Positions 1 through 8,071 of a stretch of DNA of 64,000 nt are shown one piece after another (position 1 is the first letter of the stretch; each line of letters starts with the position of its first letter). The DNA is from Alkalibaculum sporogenes. Lineage in GTDB: Bacteria; Bacillota; Clostridia; Eubacteriales; Alkalibacteraceae. The position numbers and the translations under genes were made by a program. The notes below the pieces were generated by a model. It searched no databases. It was given only the letters and a program-made list of their open reading frames with translations, and was not told the origin of the DNA. The stretch spans positions 1 to 64,000 of the forward strand of contig NZ_WHNX01000003.1 in assembly GCF_009362815.1 (NCBI RefSeq), written 5' to 3'.

Positions 1-223
1 TTTGTGTGAATCACTTAGTTAGGCAGAATATATATTAAAACAATACTTATCATTGGAAACAAAGCCATAAACAATTAGGATCCATTAGCTCAGTTGGCAT
101 AAGTAGAGAACCAAAATCTATGATTTTGTGTGAATCACTTAGTTAGGCAGAATATATATTAAAACAATACTTATCATTGGAAACAAAGCCATAAACAATT
201 AGGATCCATTAGCTCAGTTGGCA
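1..223. repeat. 99-bp direct repeat ending inside tRNA-Lys
   Basis: Bases 1-99 recur at 125-223 with a constant offset of 124. The second copy runs into the intact tRNA-Lys gene. The first copy carries only the first 21 bases of that tRNA (79-99) and then diverges into unrelated sequence (100-124). This is a partial tandem duplication that leaves a 5' tRNA fragment upstream of the real gene. The repeat may extend left of the window. Confidence 0.9.
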
Positions 224-278
224 GAGCACCTGACTTTTAATCAGGGTGTCCCGCGTTCGAGTCGCGGATGGATCACCA
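203..278 (+). tRNA. tRNA-Lys (anticodon TTT)
   Basis: The cloverleaf is complete: the acceptor arm GATCCAT pairs with ATGGATC, the anticodon stem CCTGA/TCAGG encloses the loop CTTTTAA with anticodon TTT at 236-238, and the T stem is CCGCG/CGCGG. CCA is encoded at 276-278. An intrinsic terminator follows at about 305-343. Confidence 0.95.
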
Positions 279-304
279 AAAAAACAAAATTAATTAGTAA
301 TTAT

Positions 305-343
305 AATAATCGATTTTAAATATATAAATCGATTATTTTTTTT
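305..343 (+). terminator. intrinsic terminator after tRNA-Lys
   Basis: The stem AATAATCGATTT pairs with AAATCGATTATT and is followed by a run of Ts. The rest of the gap to 608 is AT-rich and shows no gene. It should hold the promoter of the first usp gene, but no convincing -35/-10 pair stands out. Confidence 0.75.
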
Positions 344-608
344 AGTTGTACATATAAACTACATACTATTTACAAATGAGGACGTATTATATTATTTCTA
401 TTATTTATCAATACTATATTTGATGGATAAAGCATAGACTAAAGTATAAGTTATATAAATGATAATGTACTTAAACAAGTAATTTATGAGGTTATAGATG
501 TAATTATAATAAAATAAACTTATACAAAATTCATAACCTTTGTTTAACTTGTAATTTTAAAGGGTATAAAATAACAAAGAATTGTAGAAAATATACGGAG
601 GTTTTGTT

Positions 609-1031
609 ATGAATAAAATATTAGTGCCAATTGATGGATCGGAGCATGCTCAAAGAGCTCTTGAAAAATGTAAAGAAATGGCCGTAGCATTTGGAAGTGA
701 TATAGTACTAATAAATATTAAAAATCTTTTAATTCCATACTTATCTTACGAGGAAACAAGAAGTTATATGGAGATGATGAATAAGAACTCAGAAGATATG
801 TTAAAAAGTGCTAAACAATTATTTTCAGATATTGAAAACAAAGTTGAAATTGAGTCCATAGAAGGCGATATAGCATCTAGTATTATTAAGTTTGTAGAAG
901 AAAATGATATTGACCTTGTTATAATGGGGTCACAAGGTCTAAACGCTGGAAAATTTCAAGGTTTTTTACTAGGTAGTATTGCAAACAAGGTAATACATAG
1001 TATTACTACACCAATACTAATAGTGAGATAA
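609..1031 (+). CDS. universal stress protein, UspA family
   Basis: A single Usp domain of 140 residues, the usual length for stand-alone family members. It starts with KILVPIDGSEHAQRAL and ends with an ATP-binding-type signature around residues 107-130 (GSQGLNAG, then LGSIANKV). These cytoplasmic proteins bind ATP or AMP and are linked to stress survival; the specific role is not predictable. The start is fixed by a strong CGGAGG ribosome site 7 bases upstream. It is a close paralogue of the next gene, from which it is separated by its own terminator, so the two are probably transcribed separately after an old tandem duplication. Confidence 0.9.
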   Translation: MNKILVPIDGSEHAQRALEKCKEMAVAFGSDIVLINIKNLLIPYLSYEETRSYMEMMNKNSEDMLKSAKQLFSDIENKVEIESIEGDIASSIIKFVEENDIDLVIMGSQGLNAGKFQGFLLGSIANKVIHSITTPILIVR

Positions 1032-1050
1032 TTTTATAATATACTATCCT

Positions 1051-1094
1051 AAAATAAGGTGTCTTTATTATATAAATGAAGATAGCCTTATTTT
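1051..1094 (+). terminator. intrinsic terminator after first usp
   Basis: A long stem (AAAATAAGG with CCTTATTTT, extended inward by TGTCTTTAT/ATGAAGATA with wobble pairs) ends in TTTT. Confidence 0.7.
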
Positions 1095-1203
1095 ATTAAT
1101 TATCCTAAGAATGTACTATTTTTGTAATTTTTTGAAAAAGTTAGTTTTAGATATTAGTAGGAGGGTATATAAAATATAGATTAAAAAACTGGAGGTTATT
1201 ATT

Positions 1204-1626
1204 ATGAAAAACTTACTAATACCAATTGACGGCTCAGAGTATTCACAAAGGGCATTAGAAAAAGGGATGGAAATGGCTGTGGCTTTTGACAGTAATGTTA
1301 CATTGTTGAATGTTAAAAATTCTTTTATCCCTCAATTGACAGTTATAGAAATAAAGCATATAGCAGAAGTTATCAATAACAATTCTGAAGAAATATTATC
1401 TAATGCAAAAAAATACTTATCTACAAAAGTGGAAAATGTTGAGACATTGTCGATGGAGGGTGATGTAGCCTCTGTGATTATTAATTATATTAATAGTAAT
1501 GATTTTGACCTAGTAATTATGGGGTCACAAGGATTGAACTCCGGAAAAATAAAAGGATTATTTCTTGGAAGTACTACAAACAAAGTAATACATAATATAG
1601 AAAAGCCTATCCTTGTTATAAGGTAG
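1204..1626 (+). CDS. universal stress protein, UspA family (second copy)
   Basis: A 140-residue Usp domain protein similar along its whole length to the gene just upstream, including the N-terminal LIPIDGSEYSQRALEKGMEMAVAF segment and the C-terminal GSQGLNSG / LGSTTNKV nucleotide-binding signature. The ATG follows GGAGG with good spacing. It has its own terminator at about 1646-1682. The pair look like a lineage-specific tandem duplication; divergence in the middle third (residues 40-80) is where they could differ in ligand or partner. Confidence 0.9.
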   Translation: MKNLLIPIDGSEYSQRALEKGMEMAVAFDSNVTLLNVKNSFIPQLTVIEIKHIAEVINNNSEEILSNAKKYLSTKVENVETLSMEGDVASVIINYINSNDFDLVIMGSQGLNSGKIKGLFLGSTTNKVIHNIEKPILVIR

Positions 1627-1645
1627 GTATTCCATTACATAATTC

Positions 1646-1682
1646 AAGGTATAGATTATTTTATATAATCTATACCTTTTTC
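1646..1682 (+). terminator. intrinsic terminator after second usp
   Basis: AAGGTATAGATTAT pairs with ATAATCTATACCTT, followed by Ts. Confidence 0.75.
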
Positions 1683-1875
1683 AGGCGAACCATGTGTTTA
1701 GAATCAATACTTCATTAATTACTTTGGTTGTCTATGATTAAATTAAAGACAAGTGATTATAAGCACTAGAAGAATGTTATTTCAATAAATAATAATAGGA
1801 GGATTTTTGTTGAAAAATCTTTAGTTTTACGTTTTTTATGGTAAAATAGGTAAGACTAATCACAAGGAGGATGGT

Positions 1876-3219
1876 ATGAAAAATCTGTTAAATAGAACTT
1901 TTAAGTTACAGGAGAATAATACTACGATTAAGACAGAAGTATTTGCCGGTCTTACTACTTTTATGACAATGGCCTATATACTAATTGTAAATCCTAGTAT
2001 ATTATCAGCTACAGGAATGGATCCAGGTGCCCTTATTACTGCTACAGCACTAGCTTCGGCAGTTGGAACTTTTGCTATGGCGTTATTAACAAATTACCCA
2101 TTTGCTTTAGCTCCTGGTATGGGACTAAATGCATTTTTTGCATTTTCAGTTGTGCTAGGAATGGGATATAGCTGGGAAATGGCTTTAGCAGCAATTTTTG
2201 TTGAAGGAATTATATTTATTTTATTAAGTTTATTTAAAGTTAGAGAAGCCTTATTCAATGCGATTCCAGCTACGTTAAAAAAGGCTGTTAGTGTAGGTAT
2301 CGGATTATTTATTGCATTTATTGGATTTCAAAATGCAGGAATTATAGTAAATGATAATGATACATTAGTTAATTTAGGTGATGTGAAATCTATTACTGTG
2401 TTTCTAGCAATTATGGGTGTTTTATTTACAGCAGTTTTATTAGTAAGGAGGGTAAAAGGTGCAATTCTATGGGGTATTTTAGCTACATATATTGTAGGTG
2501 TAATATGTCAGCTTACAGGACTGTATATTGTTAATCCTGAACTAGGTATGTATTCATTAATCCCAAATGGTATAGTATCTCCACCACCGTCAATAGCGCC
2601 AATATTTTTTAGATTAGATTTTTCTCAATTATTATCTATAGACTTTTTAATTGTCGTCTTTACATTTCTATTTGTAGATTTATTTGATACAATGGGAACT
2701 TTAATTGGCGTTTCTACTAAAGCAGGTTTTTTAGATAAAGATGGAAAGTTACCTAGAATTAAAGGAGCATTGCTTGCAGATTCAATTGGAACTACTGTAG
2801 GTGCTGTATTAGGTACTTCTACAGTTACAACCTATGTAGAAAGTGCTTCAGGTGTAGCAGATGGTGGAAGAACAGGATTGACATCATTTACTACTGGGTG
2901 TCTTTTTGTACTTGCACTATTATTTAGTCCTGTGATTGCTGTAATACCGGCATTTGCAACGGCACCTGCGCTTATAATAGTAGGTTTGTTTATGATAGAA
3001 CATGTTGTAGATATAGACTTTACAGATTATACAGAAGCATTACCAGCATTTTTAACGATTATTATAATGCCACTGGCTTATAGTATTTCTGATGGATTAG
3101 CTTTTGGTGGGATAGCTTATGTATTCTTAAAGTTTGTTAGCGGAAAAAAACAGGACATCCATCCTGTAATGTATGGTGTATTTGTCATGTTTTTATTATT
3201 CTATATTATTGAAATTTAA
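1876..3219 (+). CDS. purine nucleobase permease, NCS2/AzgA family
   Basis: A 447-residue polytopic membrane protein with about 12-14 hydrophobic segments. The N-terminal TEVFAGLTTFMTMAYILIVNPSIL block, the APGMGLNAFFAF segment and the acidic DLFDTMGTLIGV segment are hallmarks of the AzgA/PbuG branch, which imports hypoxanthine, guanine or adenine with protons. The length is typical. AAGGAGG lies 8 bases before the ATG. A purine riboswitch would be expected for such a gene in Firmicutes, but I could not find the conserved core in the 190-base leader. Substrate choice among purines is not decidable from sequence. Confidence 0.9.
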   Translation: MKNLLNRTFKLQENNTTIKTEVFAGLTTFMTMAYILIVNPSILSATGMDPGALITATALASAVGTFAMALLTNYPFALAPGMGLNAFFAFSVVLGMGYSWEMALAAIFVEGIIFILLSLFKVREALFNAIPATLKKAVSVGIGLFIAFIGFQNAGIIVNDNDTLVNLGDVKSITVFLAIMGVLFTAVLLVRRVKGAILWGILATYIVGVICQLTGLYIVNPELGMYSLIPNGIVSPPPSIAPIFFRLDFSQLLSIDFLIVVFTFLFVDLFDTMGTLIGVSTKAGFLDKDGKLPRIKGALLADSIGTTVGAVLGTSTVTTYVESASGVADGGRTGLTSFTTGCLFVLALLFSPVIAVIPAFATAPALIIVGLFMIEHVVDIDFTDYTEALPAFLTIIIMPLAYSISDGLAFGGIAYVFLKFVSGKKQDIHPVMYGVFVMFLLFYIIEI

Positions 3220-3236
3220 AGGCTAAAAACAAATAA

Positions 3237-3285
3237 GGACTGCCGCATTTATGGTTTAAATAACTATTGGCGTGCAGTCCATTAT
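3237..3285 (+). terminator. putative terminator between convergent genes
   Basis: GGACTGC (3237-3243) pairs with GCAGTCC (3274-3280) across a long loop. The T-run is weak. Confidence 0.45.
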
Positions 3286-3345
3286 TCTTATAAATAAAAT
3301 AGGTTATATGTGACAATTAACATTTTAGTAAAACTAAATACGGAT

Positions 3346-3663
3346 TTATTCTTTTGTTATTAGAATTTCTACATTTCTTGGTAGTGCTAATCCAGCTTCG
3401 ACCTCTAAAGCCTTAATAATACCAGAAGGAACCGGACAAGCGAGATGTTTACAGTGTTGATCTGCTAATTCATACACCTTAGAAGCAGAAAACTTATTGA
3501 AACATTCATTAGAACCATTAATTCCATCAAGGTCTTTTTCCATTTTTTTGATGTAAGGACATTTAGTTTCGATAGTAATATCCATCGTTCTTCTGTCCTT
3601 TTTTCTAACCACTATTTTACTTTCAATTCCACAAACCCCTGGTTTTACAATTGCTGTAGACAT
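3346..3663 (-). CDS. small conserved cysteine-rich protein (possibly DUF6951)
   Basis: A 105-residue soluble protein with six cysteines: a central TKCPYIKKMEKDL segment, then C54, and a DQHCKHLACPVPSGI block. No signal peptide or membrane segment is visible. The spacing suggests metal or Fe-S binding or redox chemistry. I recall similar proteins in anaerobes under the name DUF6951, but I cannot confirm this here. The ATG has an AGGAGGG-type site. It is monocistronic and convergent with the purine permease; upstream lies a remnant of dispersed repeat family 1. No function is assigned. Confidence 0.7.
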   Translation of the reverse strand: MSTAIVKPGVCGIESKIVVRKKDRRTMDITIETKCPYIKKMEKDLDGINGSNECFNKFSASKVYELADQHCKHLACPVPSGIIKALEVEAGLALPRNVEILITKE

Positions 3664-3692
3664 TTTAAACCCTCCTTAAGATACCATAATAT

Positions 3693-3724
3693 TTATCCCA
3701 TATTAACAGCCACTAAGACGCTGG
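3693..3724. repeat. dispersed repeat family 1, left-end remnant
   Basis: TTATCCCATATTAACAGCC and CACTAAGACGC match, with a few changes, the left end of the full family-1 element at 4272. The palindromic right part is absent. Confidence 0.6.
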
Positions 3725-3853
3725 TTTTTAAGATTTCAATATGAAAAAAACCTTTCTTTATCTTCTTACCCATTCATATATTTCTAAAACAAGAAGTACT
3801 AAATCCATTCTATTAGAATATAAATAAACAATAAAGTAGAAAGGAGTTTTAAG

Positions 3854-4201
3854 ATGGATGGATTTATCACGCTAGAAGCATTAACTGAATTTCCTGTATT
3901 AGTACTACTAGTAGGAATAATTACTCAGTTTACAAAACGTGGATTAGATTGGTTGTTTTCTAAAATTTTTAACATTATAAGTATGCCTACAGAAATAATT
4001 TCTTTAGTTATATCTGTGATATTACTAATATCTATAAGTTATGCCAATGGTGCATTAATTAATAAAAGTACAAATGAAATTTTTGCTATAATAATGATGA
4101 ATATTGTCAATGCATTTATTGTATCTCTAGCAGCAAATAAAGGTTATGAGAGAATTAAAAGTGACGAAAGTGTAATCGCCAAGATACAGAAAAGAAAATA
4201 G
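3854..4201 (+). CDS. small holin-like membrane protein
   Basis: 115 residues with three hydrophobic segments (about residues 13-33, 45-65 and 78-96) and a basic C-terminal tail (KSDESVIAKIQKRK). Size and topology resemble phage holins, but no endolysin or other phage gene lies nearby, so an isolated chromosomal holin-like or plain membrane protein is the safe reading. AAAGGAG precedes the ATG. A short hairpin (AGGGC/GCCCT near 4221-4243) follows and may terminate transcription. Confidence 0.65.
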   Translation: MDGFITLEALTEFPVLVLLVGIITQFTKRGLDWLFSKIFNIISMPTEIISLVISVILLISISYANGALINKSTNEIFAIIMMNIVNAFIVSLAANKGYERIKSDESVIAKIQKRK

Positions 4202-4220
4202 ATTGATGCAACAATAAGAG

Positions 4221-4246
4221 AGGGCACAGTATTACTACGCCCTTTC
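4221..4246 (+). terminator. weak hairpin terminator
   Basis: AGGGC pairs with GCCCT, followed by TTC. It has a short stem and few Ts. Confidence 0.35.
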
Positions 4247-4271
4247 ACTAAAGCTAAATATATAACCCTTA

Positions 4272-4360
4272 TATCCCGCATTAACAGGCACTAAGACTCC
4301 CACCTTATATTCAGTAGGGGGATGAAAAAAAACCTACTGAATAAAGTTTCGCTTTATTCT
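4272..4360. repeat. dispersed palindromic repeat family 1, full copy
   Basis: A left segment (ATCCCGCATTAACAGGC, CACTAAGACTCCCACC) is followed by an imperfect hairpin, ATTCAGTAGGGGG with CCTACTGAAT, and a tail AAAGTTTCGCTTTAT. Related copies occur at 3693, 16451, 37056, 43896 and 59641. There is no open reading frame inside, so it is a MITE- or REP-like element. The rest of the 4202-4584 gap shows no gene. Confidence 0.8.
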
Positions 4361-4584
4361 CATATATAATGCATATTATATTATCGTAAAAACAAGTCTA
4401 TATATATCGAATTAGTAGTATAATATTAATATATGTCCTCTCTTACTTGCTTAGATTTGTAGTACGAAATTAGTGATTTTATGATAATATAGATATTATA
4501 TTTTACGTAATATAAGAAGGAAATACAGATAAATCTGTAGAACATATAATTAATAGAGTGAAAATTAAGTGTGAGGAGGTATTT

Positions 4585-5319
4585 ATGACTTATAGGTTAG
4601 CTGTATGCGACGATCAGGAATCAATAGTACTAACATTAAAAAAATATATTCAAGAAATTAGTTATGAGGAAGGTTTTGAAATACAAATAGACATTTACGA
4701 CAATCCTATAGAATTATTAAAAAAATTTCAAGATGATCCTTTTATATATAATTTAATTTTCCTAGATGTGGACATGCCTGAAATGAATGGATTAGACGTA
4801 GGGGCGAGGATAAAAGATGTTAATGAGTATGCTATAACTGTTTTTGTTACTGCTCATGATAAATATGCACTAAAAGCTTTTGAAGTAGGTGCTTTTAATT
4901 ATATTGTTAAACCAATAAACAAGGAGAAATTAAGAGATACCTTAGGAAAATCCTTACGTTTAATAACAAAATTAAGTATTGACGAACAATCAATGTATAT
5001 TACTATATATGATAAAGGTAAGTACATCAAGATACTTTATAAAGATATACTGTACTTTGAAAAACATGGAAATAAAATAATTATTACTTGCGAAGATTGT
5101 GAATATGAATCTTATCTTACTTTTAAAAAGTTAAAAGAGCTACTAGGAAACCAATTTTTTGTACAATGTCATAGAGGAGCCATTGTACACAAGGAAAAAA
5201 TAATAAGATTAGAAAATAATATGGTTATAATGGACAAAAATCATAAAATTCCTGTAAGCAAGAATTATTTAAACGATATTAAGGAGACTTTTTTTGAATA
5301 TTTGAGGGAAGGTGAATGA
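4585..5319 (+). CDS. LytTR-family response regulator (AgrA/VirR type)
   Basis: Residues 1-120 form a receiver domain with the acidic pair D9-D10, phospho-acceptor D61 in FLDVDMPEMNG, and the conserved Lys in the IVKPINKEKL motif. Residues 135-244 form a LytTR DNA-binding domain (ILYFEKHGNKIII, FVQCHRGAIVHKEKI). A GTGAGGAGG ribosome site 5 bases before this ATG sets the start, nine codons inside the longest open frame. The stop overlaps the start of the kinase gene by 8 bases, so regulator and kinase are translationally coupled. By family knowledge it binds paired direct repeats at target promoters; its targets are unknown. Confidence 0.9.
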   Translation: MTYRLAVCDDQESIVLTLKKYIQEISYEEGFEIQIDIYDNPIELLKKFQDDPFIYNLIFLDVDMPEMNGLDVGARIKDVNEYAITVFVTAHDKYALKAFEVGAFNYIVKPINKEKLRDTLGKSLRLITKLSIDEQSMYITIYDKGKYIKILYKDILYFEKHGNKIIITCEDCEYESYLTFKKLKELLGNQFFVQCHRGAIVHKEKIIRLENNMVIMDKNHKIPVSKNYLNDIKETFFEYLREGE

Positions 5320-5596
5320 AATAGAGGTTCTATGGCAAATAATCGATTTTTCTGTATTCTTTGTTGAAATTTATATACTATTAAAATATCTGAAAGTAGT
5401 GCTAACTCCAAAGCACGCTGATAAATATAATCCTATTTGGATGTTAACTATTAGCTTAATTACATATCTAGTTAGTCGCATAAAATCAATAGAGATATTA
5501 CATGCACCGATTTTTTATCTTATAATTTTTACACTAATTCTGTGTTTATATAAAGATAAAATTCAAAAAAACTCATTGCTTTTGCAACATTCATAA
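5312..5596 (+). CDS. N-terminal part of split GHKL sensor kinase
   Basis: 94 residues with three hydrophobic segments (about 9-28, 43-60 and 66-84), starting from a GTG that overlaps the regulator gene. The frame closes at 5594-5596, but the -1 frame is open from 5560 onward without a stop into the kinase body at 5668. The switch point is an A7 tract that forms the heptamer A AAA AAC with zero-frame codons CAA-AAA-AAC. Joined there, the two parts give a ~443-residue kinase of normal AgrC-like length. It is therefore either a frameshifted gene, a sequencing indel, or programmed -1 frameshifting. Confidence 0.75.
   Translation: MNEIEVLWQIIDFSVFFVEIYILLKYLKVVLTPKHADKYNPIWMLTISLITYLVSRIKSIEILHAPIFYLIIFTLILCLYKDKIQKNSLLLQHS
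5566..5572 (+). other. candidate -1 slippery heptamer A AAA AAC
   Basis: Seven As (5565-5571) followed by C, in the register X XXY YYZ relative to the upstream frame. Slipping back one base continues as Leu-Ile-Ala-Phe-Ala-Thr-Phe and joins the downstream kinase frame. No strong stimulatory stem-loop is evident just downstream, which weakens the programmed-frameshift reading. Confidence 0.5.
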
Positions 5597-5667
5597 TTAT
5601 AATAATTTGTATAGAAAATATTACTGTATTTTTACTTGTTATTGGTTTTAGAATTCCAATATGGCAT

Positions 5668-6642
5668 ATGGCAGATAATACTTTAATTAAATTTATAGCC
5701 ATTACAATTTCAAAAATAATATTGTTTTTATGGATTACATATTATGTCCAAAGAAAATCTATAAGCTTACTCTCAATATCCGTAAAAACAAATAGGACTT
5801 TAATAATCAAAATAACTTCACTAGTAACTATGATACTATTAATTACAGTTTTAGTCTTGAGCATGTATGTGAGATTGGATAGCATACCAAGCGGTTTAGA
5901 TGTACTTATTTATCTTTTTATTTTAAGTTTTACTGCAGTGTGTATATTATCGGTAAGCATTTATGAAGGGATACTAAGTGAGTCAGAAAAGCAAATGAAA
6001 GCAAATCTCCTGATTCAGCAGAAAGAAAAAGAATATAAATACAATCAAGAAATAGCTGCGACTGTTGACAGCATTAGGGCGATAAAACACGATATATCAA
6101 ATCATTTATCTGTAATAAGCGGTTATATTCAATGTAATAAATATGATGATGCAAAAAAATATATACATAAGTTATATAAACCTATTGAAATCATGAATGA
6201 TCTGCTTGATATTGAACACCCTGTTATTTCATCCATGCTTTATGTAAAATCAATGTTGGCAGAAAAAGATAATATAAAATTAGATATAGATTTGAGATTA
6301 AATACAGAAATTAAAATTAAAGACACTGATTTAACTATACTATTAGGAAACATACTTGATAATGCTATCGAAGCATGTAATAGTGTAGATATTCAAAATA
6401 GAAAAATATCCTTAAAGATTTATACAGTCAAAAGTTATTTCTTAGTAGACTGTATTAATACTATGAATCCCCAAAAGGTCAAGTATAACAAAAAAGAATT
6501 TTATACTACTAAAGAAGACACTCTTAACCATGGAATAGGATTAAAAAATATTAAGATCGTAGTTGATAACTATGAAGGTGATATGAAGATTCAGTTATCA
6601 GATAGAGAATTTAGTATAAAAACTACTATGATAAACAAATAA
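5668..6642 (+). CDS. GHKL sensor histidine kinase, C-terminal part
   Basis: 324 residues from the listed ATG: membrane segments in the first ~110, a coiled-coil stretch (QKEKEYKYNQEI), the histidine box RAIKHDISNHLSVISGYIQ near residue 146, and a GHKL ATPase domain with the N box LGNILDNAIEACN and a G box HGIGLKNIK. This is the AgrC/VirS-type partner of the LytTR regulator upstream. The ATG has no ribosome site, and the frame is open for 36 more codons upstream (5560-5667, hydrophobic), so this ATG is not the natural start. The kinase is continuous with the 5312-5596 piece through a -1 shift. Confidence 0.85.
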   Translation: MADNTLIKFIAITISKIILFLWITYYVQRKSISLLSISVKTNRTLIIKITSLVTMILLITVLVLSMYVRLDSIPSGLDVLIYLFILSFTAVCILSVSIYEGILSESEKQMKANLLIQQKEKEYKYNQEIAATVDSIRAIKHDISNHLSVISGYIQCNKYDDAKKYIHKLYKPIEIMNDLLDIEHPVISSMLYVKSMLAEKDNIKLDIDLRLNTEIKIKDTDLTILLGNILDNAIEACNSVDIQNRKISLKIYTVKSYFLVDCINTMNPQKVKYNKKEFYTTKEDTLNHGIGLKNIKIVVDNYEGDMKIQLSDREFSIKTTMINK

Positions 6643-6673
6643 AAAATAATCATACAATAGAATAGCTTTAAAG

Positions 6674-6708
6674 AAAAAGTATATTTTAATCCTTAATATA
6701 CTTTTTTT
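6674..6708 (+). terminator. intrinsic terminator after kinase
   Basis: AAAGTATATT pairs with AATATACTTT, followed by a T-run. The remaining ~420 bases to 7127 hold no supported gene. A patch of less AT-rich sequence at 6790-6840 is unexplained. Confidence 0.7.
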
Positions 6709-7127
6709 GTAAGTGTATTTTAATTTTCTATAGTGAGATCAATATCCATTAATATTATAGATATTGATAATATTTTACAAAAAACGTTTAAATACCACGA
6801 AAAAACGGCCATTCGTCACATGCACCTTGAAATTTGATTTTCATCAAGTATACTTAATACTAGTAATACTTATTATTTTAAATATACATCGGTAGGTATA
6901 GAGAAAAAGCTGTTTAATAATAAATAAACTTCCCTATATTCGACATAGGTTTTACAGTAAGGTTTATCTCTATAGATATATTATTTGTTTAATTTCTCCC
7001 TTCAAACATATTTTAAATAGGTAAAACTACCGGTGTTATATTTATAAATTAATTTATTATCCTCAAAAACTATACTCACTATCATAACTATAATCAGGCA
7101 TCTCTTGTTTAGAAAGGGGAAATTGTT

Positions 7128-7859
7128 GTGTCTATAAAGAATATACGTATATCTAAAAAGATAATATATGCTACAGTGGCATTCTTAATAGTAATACTTT
7201 CCTTACAACTAATTAAACCCGCTAAATTTATATTAAATTCTGTTAGAGCTGAATCAATTATCAATCAAGGATATCAATTATTAGAGGACCCCGAAAATAC
7301 TAAGCCAGTTATAGATATTAACGGAGTAAACATTACCTATGGGCACTTATTGTTTAAGGCAAAAGAAATAGAGGCATACAGTACTGATATTGAAGGAAGT
7401 GATGATCAGAAATACATGAATTATGCTATACTTGATTATTCATATAAAATACTGATGTATACAGAAATTTCTAGAGAAAATCTAAAGATTGAAAATCAAC
7501 CTGATAATCAAGAAATATTTAATTACTATAATAGAATTTATGAAGAAACATTATTTGCGAAAAAAAGTCCACAACTATATGGAGTAGCTAAAGTGAAACA
7601 AGAAAACATTGAAAAGGAACTTGATTATTATAAAATGGTTTATACTATATATTTATGGTTAAACCAAAATCAAGAGAGTGTAATTAGTGAAGATGATATG
7701 ATAACCGATGAGGAGTTAATAGAATATATTAATGAATTAGATAAAAAATTGTATTCAGCTTTAAACTCAGCAATAAAAAATGCGGAAATAACATATTATG
7801 ATGAATCATATAATTATATTGATAAAAAATTTCTTGAAAACGCCTTTTTTGTGCATTAA
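7128..7859 (+). CDS. membrane-anchored protein with SurA/PrsA-like N-domain
   Basis: 243 residues. An N-terminal uncleaved anchor or signal segment (residues about 12-30) is followed by PVIDINGVNITYGHLLFKAKEIE, which resembles the helical chaperone domain opening of SurA/PrsA-type peptidyl-prolyl isomerases. No parvulin catalytic domain follows; the rest is acidic and Tyr/Asn-rich. It is probably an extracytoplasmic protein of unknown role. The start is GTG after AAAGGGGAA. It lies 485 bases downstream of the LytTR/kinase genes and could be one of their targets, but that is only positional. Confidence 0.55.
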   Translation: MSIKNIRISKKIIYATVAFLIVILSLQLIKPAKFILNSVRAESIINQGYQLLEDPENTKPVIDINGVNITYGHLLFKAKEIEAYSTDIEGSDDQKYMNYAILDYSYKILMYTEISRENLKIENQPDNQEIFNYYNRIYEETLFAKKSPQLYGVAKVKQENIEKELDYYKMVYTIYLWLNQNQESVISEDDMITDEELIEYINELDKKLYSALNSAIKNAEITYYDESYNYIDKKFLENAFFVH

Positions 7860-7928
7860 TACTTGATATTATTATAAGGCGATATAGAGTATTATTTAAA
7901 TACATAAATCTCTAGTTAGTTATTAAAT

Positions 7929-7958
7929 AAAAGTAGCAGGGTTCCCCTGCTACTTTTT
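7929..7958 (+). terminator. strong intrinsic terminator
   Basis: AAAAGTAGCAGGG pairs with CCCTGCTACTTTT across a short loop and ends in TTTTT. The palindrome can work on both strands. Confidence 0.85.
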
Positions 7959-7960
7959 AA

Positions 7961-8071
7961 CTATCTCGTAGTAATGAGCCTAGTGGTTGATTGCAGACAT
8001 TTGGCGACTACCGCGTAACCGGGAGAAACTCGCAAAGCGTGTTTCTTGTGGTTATGGAGTAGTCGCTATTT
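7961..8071. repeat. dispersed repeat family 2, nested-hairpin copy
   Basis: The first half (TAATGAGC, TTGCAGACATTTGGCGACTA, CCGCGTAAC) recurs at 14400-14458. This copy continues into a nested inverted repeat: GCGACTAC (8004-8011) with GTAGTCGC (8059-8066), inside it GGTTA/TAACC, and innermost AGAAAC/GTTTCT. The right arm reaches the stop codon of the ABC permease. It has no coding content. Confidence 0.75.

Noticed and set aside
1680-1875. Purine riboswitch before the NCS2 permease
   Set aside because: I looked for the conserved junction core and could not find it.
3854-4201. Prophage remnant
   Set aside because: One holin-like protein without lysin, structural or integrase genes is not enough.
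5551-5667. Selenocysteine or suppressor read-through as cause of the split kinase
   Set aside because: The upstream frame ends with TAA in a different frame from the kinase; a frame change, not a read-through, joins the parts.
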